DNA of 64,000 nt from Vibrio coralliilyticus ATCC BAA-450. Lineage in GTDB: Bacteria; Pseudomonadota; Gammaproteobacteria; Enterobacterales; Vibrionaceae. The stretch spans positions 173,401-237,400 of the forward strand of contig NZ_ACZN01000020.1 of assembly GCF_000176135.1 (NCBI RefSeq), given 5' to 3'. Within the stretch, counting starts at the first letter, position 1; every line of letters begins with the position of its first letter. Below the pieces are notes generated by a model that did not search any database, had not been told where the DNA came from, and saw only the letters and a list, made by a program, of their open reading frames with translations. Of the stretch, positions 34,036-42,975 are shown one piece after another. Both the position numbers and the translations under genes were made by a program.

Positions 34036-35055
34036 ATGAAACACCTATGGTTTGAGCGTGGTGCTTACGCTTCTAAAAAAGCACGCAAGTATATTCAAGA
34101 TGATTTTCAGCCTCAAAAAATCAAGAAAATAGCAGTAATTAGACACGCAGCACTTGGGGATCAGGTTGTTGTTCGCCCATTTCTAGTTGAAGCCAGAAAG
34201 TTTTTTCCTAACGCTGAAATTACGTTAGTTCCAGTTTCCAACTATATGTATGGAATACCGAGTGACTTGGTTGATCATGTTCATGTGATGCCAGGAAAAG
34301 AGCCTGGAAAAACAACACCTGTCAAAGAAAAAGTTCGAAACATCAAACAACTAGGCGAGCAAGACATAATTTTCGATTTGGCGAGCACTAACCGTTCTCA
34401 TTGGATGACAGCATTAAGTAAAGCCAAACTAAAAATAGGGTTTCCATACAAATGGTACTTCTGCGGTACTTTGTTTAATGTTGCAGTTCATCGTTCAGAT
34501 TTTCAGCCAGAAGTGGAATGCATGTTAGATATGCTCAAGCTACTAGGCCACAACCCCGCTCACCCACTGGACTTTGCCTATCCTGATCATCGCAAACTGG
34601 TAGACACTGAAGCTCCCTATGTGCTCTATTTTAACGGCGCCTCGCAGCTGCGAAAAATATTATCTAAAGAGCAAATGTTTGCGGTATTAGAGAAGGCAGT
34701 CCAAGAGAACCCAAATCATACCCACGTGTATCTGGAAGGAAAAAATGATTTTGAGAAAGGGGATTTTTGCCAAAGCCTTTTAAAATATCCAAACTTCAAA
34801 ATTCAACCATGCTTACCACTTGAAGAGCTAGTTGATCTAACGGCAAAAGCTGCACTAATGGTCGCTCCTGATACAGGTGTCCGGAACATTGCAATATCGA
34901 CCCATACACCAACTGTAGGCATTTTCTATGCGACGGTGCCTTTTCGATATACGCCTTTGTATGAGCACCATGACATCGTGATGAATGCTGATGGCTCAAT
35001 ACCGACCACGGCGCAAATCACAGATGCAATTTCCCGTGCCCTATCGAATCAATAA
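34036..35055 (+). CDS. GT9 heptosyltransferase-family protein
   Basis: 339 residues. It is longer at the N-terminus than WaaF (about 30 residues before the GT9 opening IAVIRHAALGDQVVVRPFL). The donor domain includes YVLYFNGASQLRKILSKEQ and APDTGVRNIAISTHTPTVG (about 275-293), in which the family's DSGxxH becomes DTGVRN, so the usual histidine is replaced. It may transfer a sugar other than heptose, or a third heptose. The ATG lies 3 bp after waaF, and the GT32 gene follows by 27 bp. Confidence 0.75.
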   Translation: MKHLWFERGAYASKKARKYIQDDFQPQKIKKIAVIRHAALGDQVVVRPFLVEARKFFPNAEITLVPVSNYMYGIPSDLVDHVHVMPGKEPGKTTPVKEKVRNIKQLGEQDIIFDLASTNRSHWMTALSKAKLKIGFPYKWYFCGTLFNVAVHRSDFQPEVECMLDMLKLLGHNPAHPLDFAYPDHRKLVDTEAPYVLYFNGASQLRKILSKEQMFAVLEKAVQENPNHTHVYLEGKNDFEKGDFCQSLLKYPNFKIQPCLPLEELVDLTAKAALMVAPDTGVRNIAISTHTPTVGIFYATVPFRYTPLYEHHDIVMNADGSIPTTAQITDAISRALSNQ

Positions 35056-35082
35056 CTTCATTTCGGAATTTTATAAGCAGCA

Positions 35083-35862
35083 ATGAAAAATCTATCAATT
35101 TTAGTTTCCAATAGACTAATTAGGCTCATCGGCAACATTTTTAAAATGTTGTCGTATCCTTTTCATGCCTTGTTTCCAAATAAGCGCTTTACGATCCCAT
35201 CGCTCTCCAGCCCAAAGGTCAACTCTAACGAACAAACCAAGATACCTAAGATAATTTGGCAAACTAACTTTTCTGCACAAAGCACTCTGCCTGTTTATCT
35301 TAACTATTTGTTCAATCGCCTGATGTCCTTAGATTATGAATACCGCTATGTGAGTACAGAAGAACGAGCCGAGTTCATTAAAGCAAATGCTTCTGAGCGA
35401 GTGTATAACGCCTACATGCAATTGAATGATGGTGCTGCGCAAGCAGATTTGTGGCGACTCATCACAATTCACACTCACGGTGGCATCTACATGGATATTG
35501 ATGCGACACTAGTGTGGCCACTTAAACGCATCTTACCTACCGATGAAAATGCGATGTATGTGAAGTTAAAAAAGAATCAGCACTATACCAATTTCTTTCT
35601 CGCTTCAGCTCCTAACAATCCAGATTACGAACTTGCGATCAATAAGATTGTCGAAAATATAGAAAGCCGAAGCATAGAACAAGGTGTTTATTTTCTTACG
35701 GGTCCAATGGTTATAACTGGTGTACTGGATAACAAGTCAGTCGTATACAAAGAAAGAAAATACGTTTGCATACAAGGCACATTTACTAATGAATATTTCC
35801 AATACCTAGATAAGCCTCGTAGCAAATGGACACATAAAAAACCGGAAGATCTCCTCAAGTGA
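35083..35862 (+). CDS. GT32-family (Och1-like) glycosyltransferase
   Basis: 259 residues with the GT32 pattern: IPKIIWQTNF (about residues 54-63), DGAAQADLWRLITIHTHGG (about 116-134), and the DXD metal-binding motif in YMDIDATLVWP. GT32 enzymes are metal-dependent retaining transferases of mannose, galactose or GalNAc. The N-terminal hydrophobic stretch (about 10-30) may associate it with the membrane. Its stop overlaps the waaA GTG start, so it is coupled to Kdo transfer and probably acts on the core. Donor unknown. Confidence 0.8.
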   Translation: MKNLSILVSNRLIRLIGNIFKMLSYPFHALFPNKRFTIPSLSSPKVNSNEQTKIPKIIWQTNFSAQSTLPVYLNYLFNRLMSLDYEYRYVSTEERAEFIKANASERVYNAYMQLNDGAAQADLWRLITIHTHGGIYMDIDATLVWPLKRILPTDENAMYVKLKKNQHYTNFFLASAPNNPDYELAINKIVENIESRSIEQGVYFLTGPMVITGVLDNKSVVYKERKYVCIQGTFTNEYFQYLDKPRSKWTHKKPEDLLK

Positions 35863-37133
35863 TACGACTTCTATATACACTTTTACTAGTCATTGCACTT
35901 CCTTTCCTTTTACCAAGCTTATATAAACATAAGCTTGGTAAACCTTCCGTAGGCTCTCGCTGGAAAGAACATTTCGGTTTCACACCTAGCCTGAACAACC
36001 CTGAGAAGAAACCTGTCATATGGATTCACGCTGTTTCAGTGGGAGAAGTTATTGCTGCATCACCGTTGATTAAGAAGATACATCAAGCCCAGCCAAATGC
36101 TAAAATCCTTGTCACTACCACAACTCCAACAGGCGCTAAGCAGGCAGATAATTTAAAGGAATATGCAGAACACAGATATATGCCTCTGGATTTTACTTTT
36201 GCGGTGAAAGCATTTTTAAAAGTCGTGAGACCGAAACAGTTAATCATTGTCGAAACTGAACTTTGGCCTAATACATTAATTACCGTATCCGAAAAGCACA
36301 TTCCAATCACGGTAGTCAACGCACGTTTATCAGACAAGTCTTTCCGTGGCTACTCAAAAGTCAAACCGTTATTTGATCTACTTTCACCTTCTTTAAGTAA
36401 AGTTATATGTCAGCATAAAGATGATGCCAGAAGATTTGAAAATCTCGGGATACCTCAAAATAAAATCTTTGTCTCCGGCTCGATAAAATTCGATATATCC
36501 ATTTCATCCGAGCAGTCAATCAAGGGAAATCAGCTCAGGAGTGAATTGGATAGCTCTCGCCCTATTTGGGTTGCAGCCAGCACTCATCAAGGAGAAGATG
36601 AAAAAATACTCGCTGCTCATTCACAGGTTTTAAAACAAGTACCTAATGCTCTCCTCATACTGGTTCCTAGGCATCCTGAGAGATTTAATGATGTCATGGT
36701 GAAATGCAGTGAACTCTTTACTACTGTCCGTCGGACAGGTAATTCAACCGTATCAGCCAGTACACAAGTCTACTTAGGTGACACCATGGGTGAAATGTTA
36801 ACACTCATTGGCGCTAGCGATGTCTGCTTCATGGGCGGAAGCTTACTTGGAAATAAAGTGGGCGGACACAACCTCTTAGAGCCCGCGGCATTGGCAAAGC
36901 CAACTCTGACTGGGCCTAGTTATTTCAATTTTTCTGATATCACAAAGCAACTAGTTGCATCGAATAGTTGTCAGATCATCAACTCTGAATCTGAGCTCGC
37001 AGAAAAAATTATTGAGCTTTTTCACTCCACAGATCTTAGGGACGAACAAGGCCAGGCCGCATTAAGTGTGGTGGAGCGAAACCGAGGCGCGCTCAAAAAC
37101 ACTATCCAACACATTTTCGGAGAAGCAAGATGA
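35859..37133 (+). CDS. waaA: 3-deoxy-D-manno-octulosonic acid (Kdo) transferase
   Basis: Transfers Kdo from CMP-Kdo to lipid IVA, the step joining lipid A to core. 424 residues, the usual length. An N-terminal membrane anchor (LLYTLLLVIALPFLLPSLY) is followed by WIHAVSVGEVIAASPLI with the catalytic glutamate, then VETELWPN, and in the C-terminal domain PRHPERFNDV and GGHNLLEPAALAKPTLTGP. Together with kdkA in this window it suggests a single phosphorylated Kdo, as known for Vibrio and Haemophilus. The start is GTG 35859, overlapping the previous stop. The stop overlaps the next start (ATGA). Confidence 0.95.
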   Translation: MIRLLYTLLLVIALPFLLPSLYKHKLGKPSVGSRWKEHFGFTPSLNNPEKKPVIWIHAVSVGEVIAASPLIKKIHQAQPNAKILVTTTTPTGAKQADNLKEYAEHRYMPLDFTFAVKAFLKVVRPKQLIIVETELWPNTLITVSEKHIPITVVNARLSDKSFRGYSKVKPLFDLLSPSLSKVICQHKDDARRFENLGIPQNKIFVSGSIKFDISISSEQSIKGNQLRSELDSSRPIWVAASTHQGEDEKILAAHSQVLKQVPNALLILVPRHPERFNDVMVKCSELFTTVRRTGNSTVSASTQVYLGDTMGEMLTLIGASDVCFMGGSLLGNKVGGHNLLEPAALAKPTLTGPSYFNFSDITKQLVASNSCQIINSESELAEKIIELFHSTDLRDEQGQAALSVVERNRGALKNTIQHIFGEAR

Positions 37134-37810
37134 GTTTGAAGAAGTTATCCAAGCTGTACCACTATGTGAGATGTATACCCAAAACTCTATTCTTTAATTT
37201 CTATTACCTACCATTTCACCAAGCGATAAAACTTCCAATTTTAGTCAATCATCGTACCAAGTTTGTTGCTCTAGGTGGCAGGATATCTATCCCTGAATCA
37301 GCGAAGCTAGGCAAGATCAAACTAGGATTTGGTCGAGTACAAATTGCTGACAACAAATACTCTCGTTTTATATGGAATATTGGCAAGAATGGACATATAA
37401 AGTTTGGCCATCACATTAAGGTAGGTACAGGCTCCAAACTCCATATCAATGGCACGTTAGCAATTGGCTCAGGCAGCAATTTCACTGGCGAAGCAACTAT
37501 CATTTGTAATCATATGATCTCTTTTGGTGATAACTGTCTAATCTCTTGGCAAACTCTTTTTATGGATTCAGATCTACACAAAATTACAGATTTAGAAAAT
37601 CAACAAACTAACCCAGATCAACCTATAACCATTGAAGATAAAGTATGGGTTGGCGCTAGATCCACTATCCTCAAAGGGACGCACGTTGCAACAAATTCCG
37701 TTGTCGCAAGTACCTCGACAGTAACTTCACAGTTTAACAGTAATAATGTTATCGGGGGAAACCCAGCCAAAGCTATTTCTTCACTTTCTGGGAAGTGCTT
37801 TCATCATTAA
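37130..37810 (+). CDS. Hexapeptide-repeat acyltransferase-like protein (second plus-strand copy)
   Basis: 226 residues, left-handed beta-helix: about 90 residues of looser repeats (ISIPESAKLGKIKLG, FGHHIKVGTGSKLHI) and then ISFGDNCLISWQTLFMDSDLHKI, with a D/H pair in the usual place, and IEDKVWVGARSTILKGT before NVIGGNPAKAI. It probably acetylates a core sugar. It overlaps the end of waaA by four bases and converges on a GT25 gene 15 bp away. It resembles the protein at 32427-32981 in its C-terminal half only. Confidence 0.78.
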   Translation: MSLKKLSKLYHYVRCIPKTLFFNFYYLPFHQAIKLPILVNHRTKFVALGGRISIPESAKLGKIKLGFGRVQIADNKYSRFIWNIGKNGHIKFGHHIKVGTGSKLHINGTLAIGSGSNFTGEATIICNHMISFGDNCLISWQTLFMDSDLHKITDLENQQTNPDQPITIEDKVWVGARSTILKGTHVATNSVVASTSTVTSQFNSNNVIGGNPAKAISSLSGKCFHH

Positions 37811-37825
37811 AGTCGCGTTAAAAAC

Positions 37826-38575
37826 TTAGCTCTGCCCTTTATTAGGTAATGCTTTGGCGAATAAAATACGGTTCCAAACGCTCATACGTAGAAACCTGTA
37901 AAACCTATACAACTCTCGGTTCAGTTTATTGATTAGAGATACTTTACTTTTCTCACCTAGCTGAATTGTAGATTCGTATTCAGCTTTTGAAGACGCATAA
38001 GGCATAATCCCTAGGCAGGGAATCTTTGTTCTATAAGCTTCGCCTATATAGTTATCTACTGCACAAATCCATTTTTCACTTCGTTTCAGTAACTTGGCAG
38101 CACCTCTAGGTGAAATACTGTAGCATCGTGTAGAGCCACTTTGGTTATCACACCAATGAACTATGTTTTCATTAACATCTATAACTTGAGGAACTTCGCT
38201 AGTATCACTTATCCCTAATCTAAAATATTCGAACCCTTTGCTGTGTAGCTTTTCAACACGATTACATATTGAAACAAAACAATCTTCGAGGACCACGTCG
38301 TCTTCCATGATCAAAAAAGGTTCATTTTGCTGAACGCACTTTTCCCATAATAGATAATTGCTAGCATATATACCGCGCTCTCCATATGATAAAGGCCTGC
38401 TTCTAAATTTCTTCCGATGTTCATCATCAACTTTGTCAGCTAGATAACTAGGCATCTGACTGCCATCGATAGCTTCAAAAAACTCATAATTGGCAACCCC
38501 AAGCTTCTTTAGCTGAGCTTCCATAGAAATTCGACGATCTACTGACCTTGGTAGGTTAATAACAAATATTTTCAT
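37826..38575 (-). CDS. GT25-family LPS glycosyltransferase (second copy)
   Basis: 249 residues: KIFVINLPRSVDRRISMEAQ at the N-terminus, FFEAIDGSQMP, LIMEDDVVLED with the acidic donor motif (about 92-102), and GSTRCYSISPRGAAKLLKR near 145-163. The layout matches the GT25 protein at 31346-32071, including the closing ESTIQLGEKSKVSL and NRELYRFYR, so the two are paralogues that have diverged. Each probably adds one outer-core hexose. It stands alone on the minus strand between convergent and parallel neighbours. Confidence 0.85.
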   Translation of the reverse strand: MKIFVINLPRSVDRRISMEAQLKKLGVANYEFFEAIDGSQMPSYLADKVDDEHRKKFRSRPLSYGERGIYASNYLLWEKCVQQNEPFLIMEDDVVLEDCFVSICNRVEKLHSKGFEYFRLGISDTSEVPQVIDVNENIVHWCDNQSGSTRCYSISPRGAAKLLKRSEKWICAVDNYIGEAYRTKIPCLGIMPYASSKAEYESTIQLGEKSKVSLINKLNRELYRFYRFLRMSVWNRILFAKALPNKGQS

Positions 38576-38628
38576 ATATACACTGACGCGGTTTAAAGGT
38601 ATAAATTTGCGAATATCTCTATACGAGA

Positions 38629-39318
38629 TTACTGTTTTAGATGCTGAAAATCATCTAGTTTCCAATGAATCCCACCCTTACCTACTTCCTTTTCAAACGA
38701 CCTTTTCAATCTATCCAAGTTGCTCAGTTTCCAGCCATTTCCTGATTGCTGATAGCATTTATCAAAGTCGATTATCCACACTTTGTCTTGCTCATCTATC
38801 AGGATATTGTGAATGTTAAGGTCGGTATGATTAACCTGTGCATCATGCATCTTGCGGATTTCTTGACCAATCTTCTGATACATTTCGGCAGGAAGTGGTT
38901 TTTCCATCAGGATAGAAACCAAGTCCCGTGCATTGGGGATTTTTTCGCTCAATAGATCCGCTTTGTAGGTTACACCACTTTTTACCGTGCGGGCAGCGAT
39001 TGGTCTAGGTACATTGACGCCAGCTTCAATCAAAGTGTTTAGCAACTGAAATTCCTGATAGCTGCGAGTTTTTTCCCAACTTGAAAAGAGATAGCTATCT
39101 TCCACTAGTTTTCCAAACAAGCCACCGCGACGATAATGCCTGAGTGCCGCTTCAATAGTTTCCGTTTGCACAAACCAAGTGGTTCCACGCCCTTGGGCAC
39201 TGCCGATGACTTTACCGGCATTTTGCCAAAATCCGGCGTCAAACACCCGTTTAGGGTCTTCCTTTAGCAAGGTTTCGTCATACCAGATGGTTTGGTTATC
39301 CAATTGCACGGTTTTCAT
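38629..39318 (-). CDS. kdkA: 3-deoxy-D-manno-octulosonic acid kinase
   Basis: Phosphorylates the first Kdo residue of lipid A-core at position 4 using ATP. 229 residues with a protein-kinase-like fold: TTWFVQTETIEAALRHYRRGG at the N-terminus (the segment before the ATP lysine), then HTDLNIHNILIDEQDKVWIIDFDKC (about 160-184; catalytic Asp and metal-binding Asp), and FEKEVGKGGIHW near the C-terminus. Known in Haemophilus and Vibrio, where a single Kdo is phosphorylated. Divergent from the opsX-like gene 94 bp away, the same pairing as in Haemophilus influenzae. Confidence 0.92.
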   Translation of the reverse strand: MKTVQLDNQTIWYDETLLKEDPKRVFDAGFWQNAGKVIGSAQGRGTTWFVQTETIEAALRHYRRGGLFGKLVEDSYLFSSWEKTRSYQEFQLLNTLIEAGVNVPRPIAARTVKSGVTYKADLLSEKIPNARDLVSILMEKPLPAEMYQKIGQEIRKMHDAQVNHTDLNIHNILIDEQDKVWIIDFDKCYQQSGNGWKLSNLDRLKRSFEKEVGKGGIHWKLDDFQHLKQ

Positions 39319-39412
39319 GCGGAGGCTATCTCTGATTAAATTTCAGTGGCCATTTTACATTTATTGAGCGCCTCTGCATAATCTTCACCATTGCTAGCTA
39401 AAAGAATTGTTT

Positions 39413-40468
39413 ATGAGCCTTTTTTCTTCTGCCCCTGAGTCTTTGTGCATTCTGCGTTTATCTGCGATTGGCGATGTGTGTAATACCGTTGCGGCAGTTC
39501 AAGCCATTCAACATCAGTGGCCACAAACCGACATTGTCTGGATCACAGGTAAGCTTGAAGCCAAACTGATTGAAGACATACCCGGCATTCGTGTGATTGT
39601 GTTTGACAAGAAGGAAGGCTGGCAGGGCTATAAAAAACTCTGGGCAACGCTAAAAGGACACAAGTTTGATGCACTGCTGCACATGCAGTACGCATTCAGA
39701 GCCAGCATTGCCACTCTAGGGATTAAGGCGAAATACAAGCTCGGTTTTGATTCTATCCGCAGTCAGGACTTCCAAACTCTGTTTACCAACGTCAAAGTGC
39801 CTTCACCTGATTCCATGCACGTCTTAGATGGGCTACTCGCCTTTGGCCACACACTTGGTATTGAAGATATGAGCCCTGTCTGGACGCTTGAATATTCAGA
39901 TGAAGATGAACATTGGGCACAACAGCAATTATCTACCGACAAACGCAACTTGGTTGTCGTACCTGCGGCAAGTAAAGCCTACAAGAACTGGACAGCCGAA
40001 GGCTACGCAGAACTTATCCAGCACGCCGTAGACCAAGGCTGGCAGGTCACCTTAGCCGGTAGCCCAGCACAAGTAGAATTAGACCTAGCGACGAAGATTG
40101 AAAACAAGCTGACATGCACAATCAACAATCAAGTCGGCCAAAGTTCGCTGAAGCAAATGCTGGCACTGTTAGACCAAGCTGATTTGGTGATCGCCCCCGA
40201 CACTGGCCCTGCTCATATGGCCAATGCAGTCAATACACCGGTTATTGGTTTGTATGCCCACCACAACCCTGAACGCACTGGGCCTTATCAATATCGCCAG
40301 TATGTGGTGTCTGCTTATGAAGACGCAATTCAAGCTGAGACGGGGAAATCTGCAGCTCAGCTTAGCTGGCGTGCCCGTGTCAAAGACAAAAACGCCATGG
40401 AGCGCATTCAACCTCAGCAAGTCATCGCCATGTTTGATAAAGTAACCACAGAACTCCATTTACAATAA
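39413..40468 (+). CDS. opsX: GT9 heptosyltransferase I, OpsX-like
   Basis: Adds the first heptose to Kdo. About 351 residues of GT9: ESLCILRLSAIGDVCNTVAAVQ at the N-terminus closely resembles Haemophilus OpsX. The donor domain has VVPAASKAYKNWTAEGYAEL (about 190-209) and IAPDTGPAHMANAVNTPVIG (about 264-283). The C-terminal tail is longer than in E. coli WaaC. The frame can start at TTG 39407; ATG 39413 is used because family members begin near here and no ribosome binding site favours the TTG. The neighbour kdkA supports the OpsX call. Confidence 0.82.
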   Translation: MSLFSSAPESLCILRLSAIGDVCNTVAAVQAIQHQWPQTDIVWITGKLEAKLIEDIPGIRVIVFDKKEGWQGYKKLWATLKGHKFDALLHMQYAFRASIATLGIKAKYKLGFDSIRSQDFQTLFTNVKVPSPDSMHVLDGLLAFGHTLGIEDMSPVWTLEYSDEDEHWAQQQLSTDKRNLVVVPAASKAYKNWTAEGYAELIQHAVDQGWQVTLAGSPAQVELDLATKIENKLTCTINNQVGQSSLKQMLALLDQADLVIAPDTGPAHMANAVNTPVIGLYAHHNPERTGPYQYRQYVVSAYEDAIQAETGKSAAQLSWRARVKDKNAMERIQPQQVIAMFDKVTTELHLQ

Positions 40469-40495
40469 ACTCCGAGAGACTTCAGAGGTACCACA

Positions 40496-41281
40496 GTGAG
40501 TAAACCAACCATTGCCGTCGCACTTATCGTTAAGAACGAAGCGCAGCACCTGAAAGCTTGTTTAGAAACCGTTCACGACTGGGTAGACGAGATTGTGGTA
40601 CTGGACTCTGGGAGTACAGACAATACCGAACAGATTGCACGCCGTTTTACGGACAAGTTTTACGTCAATCCTGAATGGCCTGGCTTTGGCCCTCAGCGCC
40701 GCTTGGCTCAGTCCTACGTTGAGTCGGATTACGTCCTTTGGTTAGATGCCGATGAGCGTGTTACTCCTGAGCTCAAGCAAAGCATTTTAGATTCAGTGAG
40801 TGAAAACAAGGCTGATACCATTTATCAAACGGCGCGTCTAAGCTGGGTATTTGGACGCTATATCCGTCATTGTGGCTGGTATCCCGATCGTGTATTGCGC
40901 TTATACCCAACCACGTTAACGCAATACAATGACGCTCTGGTCCATGAAAAAGTCGAAGTGACGAAAACCATGAAAGTCGAAAACTTGAATGGAGATTTGA
41001 TTCACTTTACCTATAACGACATGAATCACTACTTAGTGAAGTCGGCGGGCTATGCCAAAGCCTGGGCTGAACAGCGCGAGAAAAAAGGTAAGAAAAGCAG
41101 CATCTCACAAGGCATTTTGCACGCATTAGGCTGCTTCTTGAAAATGTATGTTGTTAAAGCCGGCTTTCTTGATGGCAAGCAAGGCTTCTTGCTCTCTCTG
41201 CTTTCAGCACATTCTACTTTTGTGAAATATGCGGATCTGTGGGTTCGCAGTGAAACGGACAAGATGCCAGATAAATTCTAA
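40496..41281 (+). CDS. waaE: LPS core beta-1,4-glucosyltransferase (GT2, WaaE/KdtX family)
   Basis: 261 residues. GT2 fold: IAVALIVKNEAQHLKACLET, EIVVLDSGSTDNTEQIA (about 32-48) and the acidic metal site LWLDADERVTPEL (about 82-94), followed by YIRHCGWYPDRVLRLYP, a WaaE hallmark. It transfers glucose to the first heptose in enterobacteria and Haemophilus (LgtF). The GTG start at 40496 has AGAGGTA upstream. coaD follows further on, as in the classical kdtA-kdtX-coaD neighbourhood. It converges on a GT9 gene with a 5-bp gap. Confidence 0.9.
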   Translation: MSKPTIAVALIVKNEAQHLKACLETVHDWVDEIVVLDSGSTDNTEQIARRFTDKFYVNPEWPGFGPQRRLAQSYVESDYVLWLDADERVTPELKQSILDSVSENKADTIYQTARLSWVFGRYIRHCGWYPDRVLRLYPTTLTQYNDALVHEKVEVTKTMKVENLNGDLIHFTYNDMNHYLVKSAGYAKAWAEQREKKGKKSSISQGILHALGCFLKMYVVKAGFLDGKQGFLLSLLSAHSTFVKYADLWVRSETDKMPDKF

Positions 41282-41286
41282 TCTTG

Positions 41287-42321
41287 TTAATTCAGCTTAC
41301 GGCTTATCCATGGTTGTAACTCTCTCGAGACCACATCTATATCAATTCTGGCCATATTTTCCTGACTGGCTTTATCTTCTGCCTCTGGTGGGCAAAAAGC
41401 GATATGGTTGCCTGCCGAGTTAATTGGTTTCCAGCGCAGCGGTGTCGCTGAACGCTTACTTGGAAAAAAGCCAACGGTCGGTACATCTATCGCCGCCGCG
41501 ATATGCAAGGGCCCAGTAGAACCTGCAATAAACAAGTCGGCACAAGCAATAGAACAAGAGAAATCGACCAAGCCATCGTTCTTGTCGTACACCACCGAGG
41601 CTCTGCCCTTTTCTTTCAGTAGGTTATGTAACTCAGCCGCTTTCTGCTCTTCTCCCGGCCCAGCCGTCAGTATAATTTCAAACGGCTCCGGCATATCGCA
41701 GATTAACTGAGTGTATTGCTGTAGAGATAAGTTATTGGCTGAACCACCGCTACCGGTATGAACGAACACCCATTGCTTCTCTACGTTCAAATTCAATTGT
41801 TGTGAGAGCTTGTGCTTTTGTTGCTGTATATCGTCAACTGAGAAAGAGAGATAAGGTGCGCTAGGCTCAGCCACCGCTTGACCAATATCCGTTAAAAACG
41901 CACGCACTAAGTCTAGGTTGTATTCGTATTCTGGCTTTGCTGATTGTGAACGCTTTTGCTTGATACGCTTGTTATAAAAGATCTGTGCTAGCTTTGTCGC
42001 TGGAGCAAGACGGTAAGGGATTTTCGCTTTCCAGACCAATTTCGCGTTATATGTCGTAGAGAAAAGGTTGATGGATGCATCAAAGCGCTCCGCTTTTATT
42101 TGCTCAATCAAAGTCGATTGCGCGTGCTTAGAACCCTTCTTCGTTGGATCAACCAGCACTTTATCAATCCAAGGACACAGCTCTGCCAGCGCTACCGTGT
42201 AATTAGGTACCAGCGCTGTAATCTGACAATCCGGCATCGAAGCTTTCAGCATCGCGAAACTGGGCCAAGCCAGCATAAAGTCGCCTATTTTGTCGTTACG
42301 AACCACCAGTATCTTTTTCAT
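41287..42321 (-). CDS. GT9 heptosyltransferase-family protein
   Basis: 344 residues of GT9: KILVVRNDKIGDFMLAWPSFA at the N-terminus, WVFVHTGSGGSANNLSLQQY (about 184-203) and FIAGSTGPLHIAAAIDVPTVG (about 263-283). It belongs to the WaaQ/WaaC-like group found beside waaE and coaD in Vibrio and Shewanella. The exact heptose it adds (third heptose or side chain) cannot be decided. It is a separate minus-strand gene, 111 bp from the divergent coaD. Confidence 0.8.
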   Translation of the reverse strand: MKKILVVRNDKIGDFMLAWPSFAMLKASMPDCQITALVPNYTVALAELCPWIDKVLVDPTKKGSKHAQSTLIEQIKAERFDASINLFSTTYNAKLVWKAKIPYRLAPATKLAQIFYNKRIKQKRSQSAKPEYEYNLDLVRAFLTDIGQAVAEPSAPYLSFSVDDIQQQKHKLSQQLNLNVEKQWVFVHTGSGGSANNLSLQQYTQLICDMPEPFEIILTAGPGEEQKAAELHNLLKEKGRASVVYDKNDGLVDFSCSIACADLFIAGSTGPLHIAAAIDVPTVGFFPSKRSATPLRWKPINSAGNHIAFCPPEAEDKASQENMARIDIDVVSRELQPWISRKLN

Positions 42322-42432
42322 TACTTTTCCTAACTCTCAATCTTTGCTCCCAATGATAACGGCTAAGTTGGGTAAATGTGAGCCTTTTTGTTACCATTAA
42401 GCGATATAAAAGAATCATTTGAGTAACTGACT

Positions 42433-42927
42433 GTGAGCAAAAAACGCCTTTCCCGAGTGATCTATCCAGGAACCTTTGATCCGATTACCAATGGCCATTT
42501 AGATTTAATCGAACGTGCGGCAGATATGTTTGATGAAGTGATCATTGCTGTTGCTGCCAGCCCAAGTAAGAACACCATGTTTACGCTAGAAGAGCGCGTA
42601 ACTTTTGCACAGCAGGTGACTCAGCATTTGGACAATGTAAGCTCGAAGGGATTTTCGGGTTTGATGGTCGACTTTGCGAAGCAAGAAAATGCGAACGTTC
42701 TTATCCGTGGTTTACGTACCACCGTAGACTTTGAGTACGAATTTGGTTTAACCAATATGTATCGTAGACTGATGCCCGGATTAGAAAGCGTTTTCCTCAC
42801 ACCCGCGGAAGAGCACGCATTTATCTCCTCGACCATAGTCCGTGAAGTGGCTATTCATGGAGGGGATGTCACCAACTTTGTGCCTAAAGCGGTAGCTGAG
42901 GCATTGAAAAACAAAGCGAAAGTCTAA
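42433..42927 (+). CDS. coaD: Phosphopantetheine adenylyltransferase
   Basis: Penultimate step of coenzyme A synthesis: 4'-phosphopantetheine plus ATP to dephospho-CoA. 164 residues, full length. The nucleotidyltransferase motif TFDPITNGHLDLI (about 14-26) holds the (H/T)xGH signature, and AFISSTIVREVAIHGG (about 131-146) holds the ISSTxxR signature. The GTG start at 42433 matches the family N-terminus. Its linkage to LPS core genes is conserved in many Gram-negative bacteria. Confidence 0.96.
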   Translation: MSKKRLSRVIYPGTFDPITNGHLDLIERAADMFDEVIIAVAASPSKNTMFTLEERVTFAQQVTQHLDNVSSKGFSGLMVDFAKQENANVLIRGLRTTVDFEYEFGLTNMYRRLMPGLESVFLTPAEEHAFISSTIVREVAIHGGDVTNFVPKAVAEALKNKAKV

Positions 42928-42939
42928 TTTTAATAGAGA

Positions 42940-42970
42940 TATAGAGCTGACATGAAACCTCAGCTCTATA
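42940..42970. terminator. Bidirectional terminator between coaD and mutM
   Basis: TATAGAGCTGA at 42940-42950 pairs exactly with TCAGCTCTATA at 42960-42970 around a 9-base loop, between the convergent stops of coaD (42927) and mutM (42976). T-rich sequence lies on both sides (ATTTTAAT before, TTTAAC after), so it can serve both directions. Confidence 0.75.
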
Positions 42971-42975
42971 TTTAA

